Shown here: in pieces, positions 1 through 9,379 of the stretch | Layout: each line of letters begins with the position of its first letter | Position numbering within the stretch: position 1 is the first letter of the stretch | Source: Chloroflexus aurantiacus J-10-fl | GTDB taxonomy: Bacteria; Chloroflexota; Chloroflexia; Chloroflexales; Chloroflexaceae | Assembly: GCF_000018865.1 (NCBI RefSeq) | Contig: NC_010175.1 | Span: 4,464,001 to 4,528,000, forward strand | Reading direction: 5' to 3' | DNA: 64,000 nucleotides | Translations under genes and position numbers: made by a program | The notes under the pieces: model-generated | Database searches by the model: none | What the model saw: only the letters and a program-made list of their open reading frames with translations | Told to the model about the DNA's origin: nothing

Positions 1-1331
1 GCCACATTGACGGCGTCTCCCATAACGGTGTACTCTTTGCGTTCGGCATCACCGACGTTGCCGGCAAAGACATTGCCACTGTTTAGCCCGATGCGGAGCC
101 GCAGTTGGGCAAGGCTGATCCCTGCCGGTTGGGACGTGATGAGCGAATGAAACGCACGTTGAAGATCGAGCGCTGCGCGTGCCGCCCGCTCGGCGTGATC
201 CTCTTGCGCGATAGGGGCACCAAAGATCGCCAGGATTTTGCTACCCTCTGCCGCGAGGTCGATTTTGTTGACGTACCCGCCGTAATGCTCAATTGCGGTA
301 AAACAGACCCGCCATACGGCATCAATGATCTGGGCGGCGCGTTCGGGTGGCAAATCCTCGACTAGCGGTGCCAGTCCTTCGATTTGGGCAAACAGGACTG
401 ATACGGGACGCAGGTCAGCTTCCAGGCGTGGCCGCTGCGGGTCGCTCATGATCCGGTCGACCAGCGTTGCCGGCAGGTAGGGACTGAGCCGTTCCAGAGT
501 CCAGATCAGGTGAAATGCGGTGTCGCGACCGGGTGGTGGTGTCTTGAACGGAGCGGCCGGACTCGTCGCTAGAGTCTGGCCTTCTATCGTTTGTAACTTT
601 ACATAACCGTCGGTTAGTAATTCACCCTGGGCACGCCCGGCCAGGGCAGACCAGGCGTATGGCCCCAGCACAATCTCACCACGTCCCCCCAGCTCCTCTG
701 CCCGTGCTACCCGCTCGACGCAGGAACCCATGGCGCTGTAGCGCAACGACTCGGAGCGTCCGGCACTGACCATAGCGATGCGCCCGCTTTCAACGCCGAT
801 GTGCATAGTCAACGGGAACGAACCGATCCCCGGCACGTCACGTACAAAATTGGCCTGACGTTGTAGCAGGTCACGGGCAACCACCGTGGCAGTGTAAGCG
901 TGATCGGGATCGGTAAACAAGACCAGCAGGGCATCGCCGCCAAAGGTGATCAGATCACCGCCGGCTTCCTGGATGCGGCGAATGAGCGCACCGAAGTACG
1001 TGTTCAGCGTATCGGTAACAATCTCGATGCCTTCCCGACCAATACTGCTCAAGCGTTCGGCCAGCGCCGTCGAGCCGCTAATGTCGGCAAATAGTAACGA
1101 GCCGTCAACCCATTCCACCCATGGTTGATTGTCGGTTGTACGCAGGCGATGGTTCACCAGACGGCGTGGCAGGTATGTCGAGAGCGTATACTGAGCACTG
1201 GCAAGAAGGGCGCATAGTTGATAGAGTTCGTGCGGTCGTAGACGATCAAGCCAGAGCGCGTTAGCCTGCTCGTTGCCAAGATAGCGTGCAATGCGCTGCT
1301 GATCAATCTGGTAAGCACTATATTCAGACAT
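1..1331 (-). CDS. Tandem class III nucleotide cyclase domain protein (5' part; runs off the window)
   Basis: The reading frame is open for 443 codons from an ATG at 1329-1331 and leaves the window still open, so the C-terminus is missing. Two cyclase homology domains are seen. The first (about residues 80-220) has FADISGST and FGGDALLV, which supply the two metal-binding Asp. Its transition-state Asn position is replaced in MGSCVERVAR. The second (about residue 305 onward) has lost both metal Asp (VLFAQIEG, EGSKILAIFG) but keeps the VMGDAVN motif. The domains therefore look complementary, as in pseudo-heterodimeric cyclases (inference). In known relatives with this order a AAA/TPR regulatory region often follows, which cannot be checked here. 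cAMP or cGMP production is the likely role. Confidence 0.8.
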   Translation of the reverse strand, partial: MSEYSAYQIDQQRIARYLGNEQANALWLDRLRPHELYQLCALLASAQYTLSTYLPRRLVNHRLRTTDNQPWVEWVDGSLLFADISGSTALAERLSSIGREGIEIVTDTLNTYFGALIRRIQEAGGDLITFGGDALLVLFTDPDHAYTATVVARDLLQRQANFVRDVPGIGSFPLTMHIGVESGRIAMVSAGRSESLRYSAMGSCVERVARAEELGGRGEIVLGPYAWSALAGRAQGELLTDGYVKLQTIEGQTLATSPAAPFKTPPPGRDTAFHLIWTLERLSPYLPATLVDRIMSDPQRPRLEADLRPVSVLFAQIEGLAPLVEDLPPERAAQIIDAVWRVCFTAIEHYGGYVNKIDLAAEGSKILAIFGAPIAQEDHAERAARAALDLQRAFHSLITSQPAGISLAQLRLRIGLNSGNVFAGNVGDAERKEYTVMGDAVNV

Positions 1332-1625
1332 TGGCTGATCGTTCCTGTACGCTGAATGGTGAGATTGCAGTCTTACACCATGAGCCGGTACTGTTGTGCA
1401 GGAGTAACTGACACTTCATACATTGTTGTTGGAGACATACATCGCTTCCATTATAGCAGAGGAGGGAAGGGTGTAGGGGGGTTGGGGATGATAGTTTTGT
1501 AAGGCGTTGTCTTGTGCGTCGTTGAAAAGCGGTGGCCCAGGTGTTACATAGCCGAACGCAGGCCGGCAGCCTGCCCCACAGCGTGCTGGTGGTACGTAAG
1601 GGTAGATTCCGCAGGGGCGGGTTCC

Positions 1626-1654
1626 GTAGGGGCGGGTTTAGAACCCGCCCCTAC
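1626..1654. repeat. GTAGGGGC...GCCCCTAC palindromic repeat unit
   Basis: A 29-nt near-perfect palindrome beginning GTAGGGGCGGG and ending CCCGCCCCTAC. The same unit with slightly different centres recurs at 42798-42826, 43171-43198 and in the tandem block at 54600-54745. It is probably a REP-like intergenic element able to form a hairpin on either strand. Confidence 0.75.
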
Positions 1655-1658
1655 GGAC

Positions 1659-2127
1659 CTATGCATTACCCATATGTCGCGCTGCGTTAGGCTGGGCTGC
1701 AAGTGCTCCCCGTGGCGCAGGCTTCCAGCCTGCGTGGAGGCATTCCTCTCCACCGCTGTCAGGTGCTGGCCGTGACCGCTGGTGCGCAGGCACGAATCTC
1801 TTACAACATAACCGTCTACACGCAGGGGTATCGCATGCATGCCGGACCGACTCGATGATCGGTATGAGCACATTCAGCACCCCCGTGACCAGGATGGGGA
1901 ACGGTATGCCACGCGCCGGATCGTGAGCACGGCTGGCGCGGCAGCATGGCTGCCGCACTCCAAACTGCGAGACACGCGCATGCCGAGCGGGTACAGCAAT
2001 CCATCCAGCACGTGCCGGCACGGCTGGAGCAGCGCTCTGCCATCGGGCCAGTCGCCCACAACAGCACCTATGGCGATCATCCCCGCTGATACGCATGTGG
2101 TTGACACCAGTTGTGGGTAATGCATAG
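1659..2127 (+). mobile_element. MITE-like element, copy A (469 bp, 14-bp terminal inverted repeats)
   Basis: The ends are CTATGCATTACCCA (1659-1672) and its exact reverse complement (2114-2127). The whole body aligns by eye with the reverse complement of 51113-51569. The head and the last about 215 bp also align with 42370-43156. No transposase motif is visible in any frame, so it is called non-autonomous. A frame open for about 55 codons and ending near GDHPR is shared in part with the other copies; this may be chance or a remnant of coding sequence. Confidence 0.7.
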
Positions 2128-2602
2128 CGGGGGCGGGTGATGGGAGGGCAGACGTGTGATCCAGGGCTTTCTGATAGGGTAGACGTTGCGTTCGATCATC
2201 TATCCTGGCCGTCCGTGAATGCCGCCAGGGGCGGGAGCTTGCGCCTGGCTCCTCCCTCCAGCACTGGTACCGGCACCATGCGCGCCGGAGGCGCGCGCTC
2301 CCAGCTCCCGGCTGGGGAGCACGCCCGTCATCACTCCCCCGACCCGCTCCGGCACGCGGGCAATGCAGTATTCGCGTTATGGGTAATGCATAGCCTACGG
2401 ATGGTGCCTGTGCCATTAACCTTAACTATACAAGGGATGCGGTGAATGAGAGAAGAGAATGTCTAAATCGCATGTAGTGTATCGGATGTATCCAGATGTG
2501 ATCTCATTCCTCTACGCTCCTCTCTTTCGGGTGGCGCTATGCATTACCGTTCAGGTTCGGTGTCGAGGCAATCGTTGACCGGCCTGTCACCCGGCTGTTG
2601 CC

Positions 2603-3781
2603 TCAGTATACGAACTCCTCGATGTGGTATAACACAACCTTCGTGCCCGCCGGCACGATTGCCCGCACACCTTGCTTAAGCTGTTCAAGCTGGGCCGCCA
2701 GCGCCGCCTCACTGAGCGGAGGGCTGTCAATCGCCTGCATCTGGGCAAGATAGGGGGTGTCGGGTGGGATCATCAGCGGTGACAGGTAGATAATATCTTC
2801 CGGGCCAGGGTGCATCGCGGCAATGGTGGCAAGCGAATGTTGCACATGATCGGCGGCCAGCCGCTCACCGCCGGCACCAACCAGCAGAATGATACCAACG
2901 GCGATACCGGCAGCTTTGATCGTGCGCACGGCCTCGATAGCCTCTGCCGGTGAGCCGGGTTTGTTCAGCAAACGAAAGACCGTCTCATCACCACTCTCCA
3001 ATCCCAGATAGACGCGGCGTACTCCGGCTGCCGCCAGTTCGCGATAGTCCGCCAGTGTTTTGCGCTCGGCGCCAAAGATGTCGAGGAAGGCGTAGATGCC
3101 TTTGAAATCGGCATCTGGCCCGATGGTGAACTCTTCATGCACCACCTGCAAGAGATCGCGCAGACGTGGCTGAGGGATGATCAGCGCATTGGCATCGCCG
3201 AGAAAGATGGCCTTGCGCAGACCCAGGCCGGCGCCAACGAATGTTTTCACCTGTTGGATGTGCTCACGAAATGAGGCGGGTGTGTGAATGCGAAACGCCC
3301 GGTCACGATAGAAGGTACAGAAATGGCACCGGTTCCAGCTACATCCCTCTGTCGCCTGGAGCACAAGCGCCCGGTATTGATCAGGCGGCAGAATGCTGAT
3401 CGGTTTATAGACGGTCAGAAAGCGTTCACGTTCGGCTTCCAAACGATCTACATCCCAGTGCCGAATGCGATCAAACCAGGCCCGTGCCTCTGCTGCGGCT
3501 TGTGGTTCGAGGCGGTCGATCATGCGGTGGGCGTGATTGAGCAGATCGCCGAGAACGGCTCGCCGTTCGGCAGCAGACAGTTTGCGTCGTTCTTTGTGTC
3601 CGCGAGATACCACCCGCTTCAGCAGTACATCACCGCTCAGTCCACGAACATAGTTGGTTCCGTGGAGAAAGGCAACGATTGGTCGGCCCTCCCGATCAAA
3701 TGAGATGATGGTTCGTAGTTCCTCGGCGAGGGTCAGGTACTGTGGCTGTAAGGCAATCGTGATCGCAGGTTTTGTCGGCAT
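2603..3781 (-). CDS. Radical SAM family protein
   Basis: 392 residues. A C-x4-C-x2-C cluster motif (GCSWNRCHFC) at about residues 147-156 would bind the [4Fe-4S] cluster that cleaves S-adenosylmethionine. It is followed by Elp3-type TIM-barrel features, including YLGLESGDE and a glycine-rich VGIILLVGAGG segment. This spacing is common in a radical SAM subfamily with the CPYNRCTFC-type motif, whose members are mostly uncharacterised. The ATG is clear and the gene stands alone. Substrate unknown. Confidence 0.85.
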   Translation of the reverse strand: MPTKPAITIALQPQYLTLAEELRTIISFDREGRPIVAFLHGTNYVRGLSGDVLLKRVVSRGHKERRKLSAAERRAVLGDLLNHAHRMIDRLEPQAAAEARAWFDRIRHWDVDRLEAERERFLTVYKPISILPPDQYRALVLQATEGCSWNRCHFCTFYRDRAFRIHTPASFREHIQQVKTFVGAGLGLRKAIFLGDANALIIPQPRLRDLLQVVHEEFTIGPDADFKGIYAFLDIFGAERKTLADYRELAAAGVRRVYLGLESGDETVFRLLNKPGSPAEAIEAVRTIKAAGIAVGIILLVGAGGERLAADHVQHSLATIAAMHPGPEDIIYLSPLMIPPDTPYLAQMQAIDSPPLSEAALAAQLEQLKQGVRAIVPAGTKVVLYHIEEFVY

Positions 3782-3877
3782 AAGGCACCGGCACCGACAG
3801 TCGTCTCATCTGTGTTGAAAAGACCGACGGTCGCCCGGTCGGTCGCAGGTTGTCCACGCCTCCGGTATGGCGTATGG

Positions 3878-3906
3878 GAAGTGCGGAAGTCAGGCTTCCG
3901 CACTTC
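3878..3906. terminator. Hairpin downstream of the aldehyde dehydrogenase gene
   Basis: A perfect 12-bp inverted repeat GAAGTGCGGAAG / CTTCCGCACTTC with a 5-nt loop lies just past the aldehyde dehydrogenase stop (minus strand). There is no clear T-run, so it could be a weak terminator or a transcript-stabilising hairpin. Confidence 0.5.
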
Positions 3907-3944
3907 AGAAGAGAGCGACATAACCCCGTCTGCTGAGATACGTC

Positions 3945-5477
3945 CTACTCTGGCAGCAAGGTATCCCACCACAACCGGCCCTGCCGTCGCTGCATCAGAT
4001 CGACGTGAATGTGCTTGACTTCGGTATACTCGTCCAGGCCGTAGCGCCCCATTTCGCGGCCAAAACCACTCTGGCGATAGCCACCAAACGGTGCCCGTGG
4101 GTTCAGGACGTGGTGTTCGTTGATCCAGACGGTACCGGCACGGATGCGTCGCACTACCGACAACGCATGCTGGAGATCGCGTGACCAGACTGAAGCGGCG
4201 AGGCCGTAGATGCTATCATTCGCGATCCGAATCGCCTCACCGATCTCGTCGTAGGCAATGACGGACAGCACCGGGCCAAAGATCTCCTCACGGGCGATCC
4301 GCATCTCAGGGCGCACACCGGTAAAAATGGTCGGCTCGACATAATGGCCATTGGCAAAGGCTTCGCCTATCGGTCTGCCACCACCGATAACGACAGTTGC
4401 TCCCTCTTCACGACCAACTGCAATGTAGTACTCCACCTTCTCGCGCTGCCGTTCGCTGATCAGCGGGCCGATGTCGGTCTCCAGATCCATGGGGTCACCG
4501 ATCCGCATCCCGCGCACCCGTTCGACCAGCCGCTCGACCAGCGTATCGTGGAGGGCGTGCGGTACCAGCAAACGCGAACCGGCCTCGCACAATTGCCCGG
4601 AGTGGTAGAACGCTCCCCACAACACTCCATCGACGACCAGATCGAGGTCGGCATCGGGCAGGATCAGCATCGCATTCTTCCCGCCCAGTTCCAGGGTGAC
4701 CCGTTTGATGTGCGGTGCCGCCAGCGCCATGATCTTGCGTCCGACTTCGGTGCTGCCGGTGAAGGCGACTTTGTCGACCGCCGGGTGAGTAACCAGATAC
4801 TCCCCAACATCGCCACCAGGCCCCAACACCAGATTGATCACCCCTTTCGGCAGTAAATTGAGATCGTGAATGGTCTGGAAAATCGCCAGCGTGCTCAGTG
4901 GTGCGAGTGAGGATGGCTTAAAGACGACCGTATTGCCGGTTGCCAGCGCCGGGCCAAGCTTCCAGGCTGCCATACAAAAGGCGTAATTCCAGGGAATAAT
5001 CTGGGCACACACCCCGATTGGTTCACGCCAGACAAAATTCCACGACACGCTCGGCAGATCGTTCCACGGGAGTGGCTCGTAAGGATGCTTGCGCGCCATT
5101 TCGGCACAACCGCGCAGAATTTCCAGGCCAAGGGTAATATCGTTGTAGGTTGTCTTGCGGATCGGTACCCCGGCATCGCGCGACTCAATCTCGGCCAGCT
5201 CAAAGTTGCGTGCTTCGAGGGCATCGGCAATTGCGTGGAGAATTTCCGCACGTTGGGCCGGGGATGTATGCGGCCAGGGGCCGTGATCGAACGCGGCGCG
5301 GGCGGCGCGGACTGCCCGGTCAACATCGCTGTGGGTAGCACTGGCACAGGTGGCAATGGGCTGGCTGGTAGCCGGATCATAGACGGTGAAGGTTTGGCCA
5401 TTCTCTGCCGGTTGCCACGCACCATCAATGTACAGGTCATAGTGGGGTAACCCGGTCGGGGAGTGTTCGTGCGTCAT
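3945..5477 (-). CDS. NAD(P)-dependent aldehyde dehydrogenase
   Basis: 510 residues, the usual size for the ALDH superfamily, which oxidises aldehydes to carboxylates. The general-base Glu lies in VTLELGGKNA and the nucleophilic Cys in SGQLCEAGSR. The Rossmann FTGSTEVGR motif and the C-terminal PFGGYRQSGFGRE motif are present. It most resembles betaine-aldehyde/phenylacetaldehyde-type dehydrogenases, but substrate cannot be assigned. An AAGGAG ribosome site sits 8 nt before the ATG. Probably monocistronic. Confidence 0.9.
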   Translation of the reverse strand: MTHEHSPTGLPHYDLYIDGAWQPAENGQTFTVYDPATSQPIATCASATHSDVDRAVRAARAAFDHGPWPHTSPAQRAEILHAIADALEARNFELAEIESRDAGVPIRKTTYNDITLGLEILRGCAEMARKHPYEPLPWNDLPSVSWNFVWREPIGVCAQIIPWNYAFCMAAWKLGPALATGNTVVFKPSSLAPLSTLAIFQTIHDLNLLPKGVINLVLGPGGDVGEYLVTHPAVDKVAFTGSTEVGRKIMALAAPHIKRVTLELGGKNAMLILPDADLDLVVDGVLWGAFYHSGQLCEAGSRLLVPHALHDTLVERLVERVRGMRIGDPMDLETDIGPLISERQREKVEYYIAVGREEGATVVIGGGRPIGEAFANGHYVEPTIFTGVRPEMRIAREEIFGPVLSVIAYDEIGEAIRIANDSIYGLAASVWSRDLQHALSVVRRIRAGTVWINEHHVLNPRAPFGGYRQSGFGREMGRYGLDEYTEVKHIHVDLMQRRQGRLWWDTLLPE

Positions 5478-5555
5478 TGCCAGACTCCTTCATCTGGTGG
5501 GGAGTGATTACATTGCTGCTTTGCGTCAATAGTGTAACACGCCGCGTTATAAAAC

Positions 5556-6596
5556 TCAAGTGGTGCGTGAACGTGCTTTGTGCAGCAAAGCAGCGCGGGT
5601 GGCTTCATCGATAAAGGCAGCGGACAGGGCATGAGCCTGCAATGTCCGTAGTTCTTCGGTAGTGAGACCAAGCCGGTCGCGGGCAATGCGATATTCGTGT
5701 GGCAGATCGATGGCGCTAATGCCGGGGTCATCGGTGTTGAGCGTGACCAGCAGGCCACGGCGCAATAGTTGTGGTAGCGGGTGGCTCTCGTAGCCGCTGA
5801 CCGTCTGGGTTTGCACGTTACTGGTCGGGCATACCTCCAGGGCAACCCCACGTTCGGCGATCAGTTGCAAAACAGCCGGGTCTTCGACAGCCCGCACGCC
5901 GTGGCCGATACGTTCAGCACCCAGTTCCTCAATCGCTTGCCGGACACTCCACGCGCCGGCGGCTTCACCGGCATGCACCGTGATGCGCAGACCGGCGGCG
6001 CGAGCACGGGCAAAGTGCTTCACAAACCGGGTACCGGGAAAATTGGCTTCATCGCCGGCGAGATCGATCCCGACTACACCTTCACTCATCAGCGCGATGG
6101 CTGCTTCCAATTCGCGCCAGCAGCTCTCTTCACCCATGTGACGTGACATAATCCCGATGATCTGTGCCTGAACCGGGTAGCGGGCCATGCCGGCACGCAC
6201 ACCCCGGCAAACCGCCGCCAGCACGCGGGTCGGATCGAGACCGTAGCGTTCGCCCATGAATGCCGGTGAGCAGCGTAACTCGATGTAGTCGATTCCTTCA
6301 TTGGCTGCATCTTCGACATTCTCTTCGGCAATGCGCGCCACTACATCTTCATCAACGCAGATCAGCTTCAGAAGATCGAAACGCGCGATGAAATCCATTA
6401 CTGAAGCTGCCACACCCTGAATCTGCGCGTATGGGCGTAATCCTTCGACGGTGTCGGCAGGCAGGCGAATACCATACGTGCGGGCAACGTCGAGGATAGT
6501 GGTGAGCCGCACATTGCCATCGAGATGGCGATGCAAGTCGATCAATGGCACATCACGGGCTATGGGAGCTGTGTCAGCTTGTGCTTGCAGGGTCAT
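5556..6596 (-). CDS. add: Adenosine deaminase
   Basis: 346 residues. The zinc-hydrolase motifs of the adenosine/AMP deaminase family are in order: LIDLHRHLDGN (metal His pair), ITVHAGEA, ERIGHGV and the late NTDDPG. It would deaminate adenosine to inosine in the cytoplasm for purine salvage. The start overlaps the stop of the upstream homoserine dehydrogenase gene in an ATGA (6593-6596), so the two are probably co-transcribed and translationally coupled, an odd functional pairing. Confidence 0.9.
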   Translation of the reverse strand: MTLQAQADTAPIARDVPLIDLHRHLDGNVRLTTILDVARTYGIRLPADTVEGLRPYAQIQGVAASVMDFIARFDLLKLICVDEDVVARIAEENVEDAANEGIDYIELRCSPAFMGERYGLDPTRVLAAVCRGVRAGMARYPVQAQIIGIMSRHMGEESCWRELEAAIALMSEGVVGIDLAGDEANFPGTRFVKHFARARAAGLRITVHAGEAAGAWSVRQAIEELGAERIGHGVRAVEDPAVLQLIAERGVALEVCPTSNVQTQTVSGYESHPLPQLLRRGLLVTLNTDDPGISAIDLPHEYRIARDRLGLTTEELRTLQAHALSAAFIDEATRAALLHKARSRTT

Positions 6597-7657
6597 AACT
6601 CTCGTGCGGTGGCAATAATATCGCTCAACACACCGGCTGCGGTCACTTCTACGCCGGCGCCGGGGCCACGGACGACAAGCGGGCGATCAGCGTAGCGATT
6701 CGTCGTGAAACTGATCATATTATCTGGGCCGCGCAGACTGGCGAGCGGATGATCGGTGGGCAATTCGCGCAGGCCAACCTCGACCCCATTGTCAGGACTG
6801 ATGCGGGTGATGTAGCGCAACACCTTCCCGTTAGCACTGGCCACCTGCAAACGGTTCATCACCTCGTGTTCTGCTTCCTCAAGCCGTTGGAGAAATTCGG
6901 TGACGCTGATCTCTTTCAGGGTCGCCGGGAAGAGTGGCTCGGCGATTACAGCATCAGGCGGCAGATGCATGCCACAGGTACGGGCCAGAATGAGCGCTTT
7001 ACGGGCGACATCCGCACCGCTCAGATCGTCGCGAGGATCGGGTTCGGTGTAACCGAGCTGGTGGGCCGTGCGTACTGCATCGGCGAAGCCAACCCCACGT
7101 TCAAGCTCACTCATGAGAAAGCCGAGGGTTCCACTCAAGGCCGCTTCAATGGCGCGTACCTCGTCGCCGCTATCGATCAGGCTTTGCAGCACACCAATCA
7201 CCGGTAAGCCTGCGCCGACGGTTGCTTCGTAGCGGGTCGCGCCACGTTCAGTCAGCGCGGCAAAGAGTTCATAACTCTCACACAACGGTCGTTTGTTGGC
7301 CAGCACCACCCGGTGTCCGGCAGAGATAGCAGCAGCAAGCGGTGCCGCGTGACTCCCCGCCGCCGTGACGTCAACCACGATAGCCATCGTTGCCGGTAAG
7401 AGTTCCAGCCAGTGTCGATCAGTAATAGCGTGGGCAAGACTATCAATATGATGACCCGCCGCTTTGGCGGTAAGCACAGTCTGAATCTGATCATCGGTGA
7501 GTGCCGGATCGCCGGCCAGTGCGCCACGGCTGTCCACCAGGGCTGTGTAGCGCAAGTCGATGCCATAGCGTCGGCGAATGGTCGGTGCCACAGCCAGCAT
7601 CTGACGGACAAGTGCCCGACCAACACCACCAAGACCAAGTTGAATAATCGGTGTCAT
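6593..7657 (-). CDS. hom: Homoserine dehydrogenase
   Basis: 354 residues, the short form without a C-terminal ACT domain. The Rossmann motif GLGGVGRALV is at the N-terminus. VVLANKRPL and the GTLGFLMSELERG plus GYTEPDPRDDLSG segments are hallmark homoserine dehydrogenase sequences, with substrate-binding Asp and Lys residues. It reduces aspartate semialdehyde to homoserine for threonine and methionine synthesis. A GGGGAA ribosome site precedes the ATG. Lack of the ACT domain suggests no threonine feedback through this subunit (inference). Confidence 0.92.
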   Translation of the reverse strand: MTPIIQLGLGGVGRALVRQMLAVAPTIRRRYGIDLRYTALVDSRGALAGDPALTDDQIQTVLTAKAAGHHIDSLAHAITDRHWLELLPATMAIVVDVTAAGSHAAPLAAAISAGHRVVLANKRPLCESYELFAALTERGATRYEATVGAGLPVIGVLQSLIDSGDEVRAIEAALSGTLGFLMSELERGVGFADAVRTAHQLGYTEPDPRDDLSGADVARKALILARTCGMHLPPDAVIAEPLFPATLKEISVTEFLQRLEEAEHEVMNRLQVASANGKVLRYITRISPDNGVEVGLRELPTDHPLASLRGPDNMISFTTNRYADRPLVVRGPGAGVEVTAAGVLSDIIATAREL

Positions 7658-7740
7658 AGCTTCCCCTGGTCTCCGTCCAATGTGCGGCTATTGTACCACA
7701 GGGTGTGTTGCTGTCTGGCAGCCTGATCGGTTGCACGGAT

Positions 7741-7769
7741 TTGACGGTCTGCCGCGCTCGACGTACAAT
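7741..7769 (+). promoter_or_regulatory. Consensus sigma-70 promoter of the leucyl aminopeptidase gene
   Basis: TTGACG (7741-7746), a 17-nt spacer, then TACAAT (7764-7769). Transcription would start near 7776, which excludes upstream in-frame start codons and supports translation from 7812. Confidence 0.7.
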
Positions 7770-7811
7770 GAAGAACCGGAAAAGATGACTTGTCACCTAT
7801 TTGAGGTTCCT

Positions 7812-9269
7812 ATGCAGTGCGAAGTACAGACCGGTGATCTGTTGGGGGTTACAGCGGATCTGGCGGTGTTGCTCTACGCTGAGGATGAGACTCTACCATC
7901 AGCGGTTGCAGCGCTATGTGAGCCTGAAGATACCACCGGACGCTGGCAGAGTCAGACACTTATCTATCCGCGAGGAGCATTGCCGGCCCGTCGGTTGTTG
8001 TTGATCGGGATGGGGAAGCGTTCGGCCATTACGGCTGACACAGTCCGTCAGGCGGCGGCGCTGGCTGTTCGCTATGCCCAGGATGCGAAGGTGGCAACAT
8101 TCCATATCGGCTACAACGGCAATCTACCACTGACACCGGCGGTGTTCGGGCAGGCATTTGCCGAGGGAAGTGTTCTGGGTGCGTATCGTTACACCCGCTA
8201 CAAGAGTGACGCCAAAGAGCAACCGACGCAGAAAGCCGTTTTGCAGGCCGCTACTGACGCTGATGCAGCGGCAGCCGGAGTACGCCGTGGTCAGATCATC
8301 GCTCAGGCCACAGCGTTTGCCCGCGATCTGGCCAATGGCCCCGGTAATGATGTCACTCCAGCGTTCCTTGGTCAAACCGCTCTTGCCTTGGGCGAGCGGT
8401 ACGGCTTGAAGACAATGGTGCTCGATAAGGCGCAGTTGATCGAACAGGGCTTCGGTGGCATCCTCGCCGTCGGTCAGGGTTCGGCCAATGAACCGCGCTT
8501 TATTGTGATGGAGTATGGCTCACCCGATCAAGGGCCACCGATCTGCCTGGTCGGTAAAGGCATTACCTTCGACACCGGTGGGATCAGTATCAAACCGGCA
8601 GAGAAGATGGACGACATGAAGATGGATATGAGCGGTGCGGCTGCGGTGTTCGGCGCGATGCAGGCCGTCGCCGAATTGCAACTGCCGCTCTATGTCGTCG
8701 GTATTGTTTGTGCTGCCGAGAATATGCCGAGCGCGACGGCGTATCGCCCCGGCGACATTATCCGTACCCTCAGCGGTAAGACGGTTGAAGTGCTGAATAC
8801 GGATGCTGAAGGGCGGATCGTGCTGGCCGATGGTCTCTTCTACGCGCAGCGCTACCAACCCGCTGCGATTGTCGATCTGGCGACGCTCACCGGTGCGATT
8901 ATGATCGCCCTTGGCCCCCACGCGATTGGGATGATGGGGAACAATCAAGAGCTGGCCAATCGGCTGATTGCTGCCGGTGAAGCAACCGCCGAGCGCGTCT
9001 GGCAGTTGCCGCTTTGGGACGAGTATCGCGATGCGATGAAGAGCGAGATCGCCGATCTCAAGAATACCGGTGGCCGCTATGGTGGTGCGATTACCGCAGC
9101 CGGTTTTCTGGCCGCGTTTGTCGGTGATTATCCGTGGGCGCACCTCGATATTGCCGGTACTGCCTGGGTAGAAAAGCCGAACCGAACCTATCAGTCACGG
9201 GGGGCAACCGGGGTTGGTGTCCGGCTGTTGGTTGAGCTACTGCAAGGGTACGTGGGTCAGCAGTCATAA
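7812..9269 (+). CDS. pepA: Leucyl aminopeptidase (M17 family)
   Basis: 485 residues from the chosen ATG, typical for M17 aminopeptidases, which release N-terminal amino acids using two metal ions. The metal-ligand region GKGITFDTGGISIK and the signature NTDAEGRIVLADGL are intact. The frame extends upstream to about 7680, but a consensus promoter at 7741-7769 and a TGAGG ribosome site about 6 nt before 7812 favour this start; ATG 7785 is the alternative. Divergent from hom. Confidence 0.93.
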   Translation: MQCEVQTGDLLGVTADLAVLLYAEDETLPSAVAALCEPEDTTGRWQSQTLIYPRGALPARRLLLIGMGKRSAITADTVRQAAALAVRYAQDAKVATFHIGYNGNLPLTPAVFGQAFAEGSVLGAYRYTRYKSDAKEQPTQKAVLQAATDADAAAAGVRRGQIIAQATAFARDLANGPGNDVTPAFLGQTALALGERYGLKTMVLDKAQLIEQGFGGILAVGQGSANEPRFIVMEYGSPDQGPPICLVGKGITFDTGGISIKPAEKMDDMKMDMSGAAAVFGAMQAVAELQLPLYVVGIVCAAENMPSATAYRPGDIIRTLSGKTVEVLNTDAEGRIVLADGLFYAQRYQPAAIVDLATLTGAIMIALGPHAIGMMGNNQELANRLIAAGEATAERVWQLPLWDEYRDAMKSEIADLKNTGGRYGGAITAAGFLAAFVGDYPWAHLDIAGTAWVEKPNRTYQSRGATGVGVRLLVELLQGYVGQQS

Positions 9270-9280
9270 CCTGAATAACG

Positions 9281-9307
9281 GCGGGGCAGGTTGTACATCT
9301 GCCCCGC
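9281..9307 (+). terminator. Hairpin after pepA
   Basis: GCGGGGCAG (9281-9289) and CTGCCCCGC (9299-9307) form a perfect 9-bp stem 12 nt after the pepA stop. No strong T-run follows. It lies between convergent genes. Confidence 0.5.
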
Positions 9308-9379
9308 TGGAGCGGACTCCAGGGGTGACGCAGGCGTCGCCCCTGGTTCATTTCTGGCGGGTAACGAATGAAGTCGCGT

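Larger units (their letters stand above)
1332..2602. other. Repeat-rich intergenic region
   Basis: About 1.27 kb without a credible gene. Short open frames exist on both strands but overlap each other and follow repeat DNA. It contains a palindromic unit at 1626-1654, a terminal-inverted-repeat element at 1659-2127, and isolated copies of the same terminal sequence at 2380-2393 (TGGGTAATGCATAG) and 2538-2549 (CTATGCATTACC). Positions 2220-2340 are GC-rich with several short inverted repeats. Confidence 0.7.

Noticed and set aside
1512-2445. Many short frames in the first intergenic region
   Set aside because: They overlap on both strands, follow repeat DNA and lack ribosome sites.
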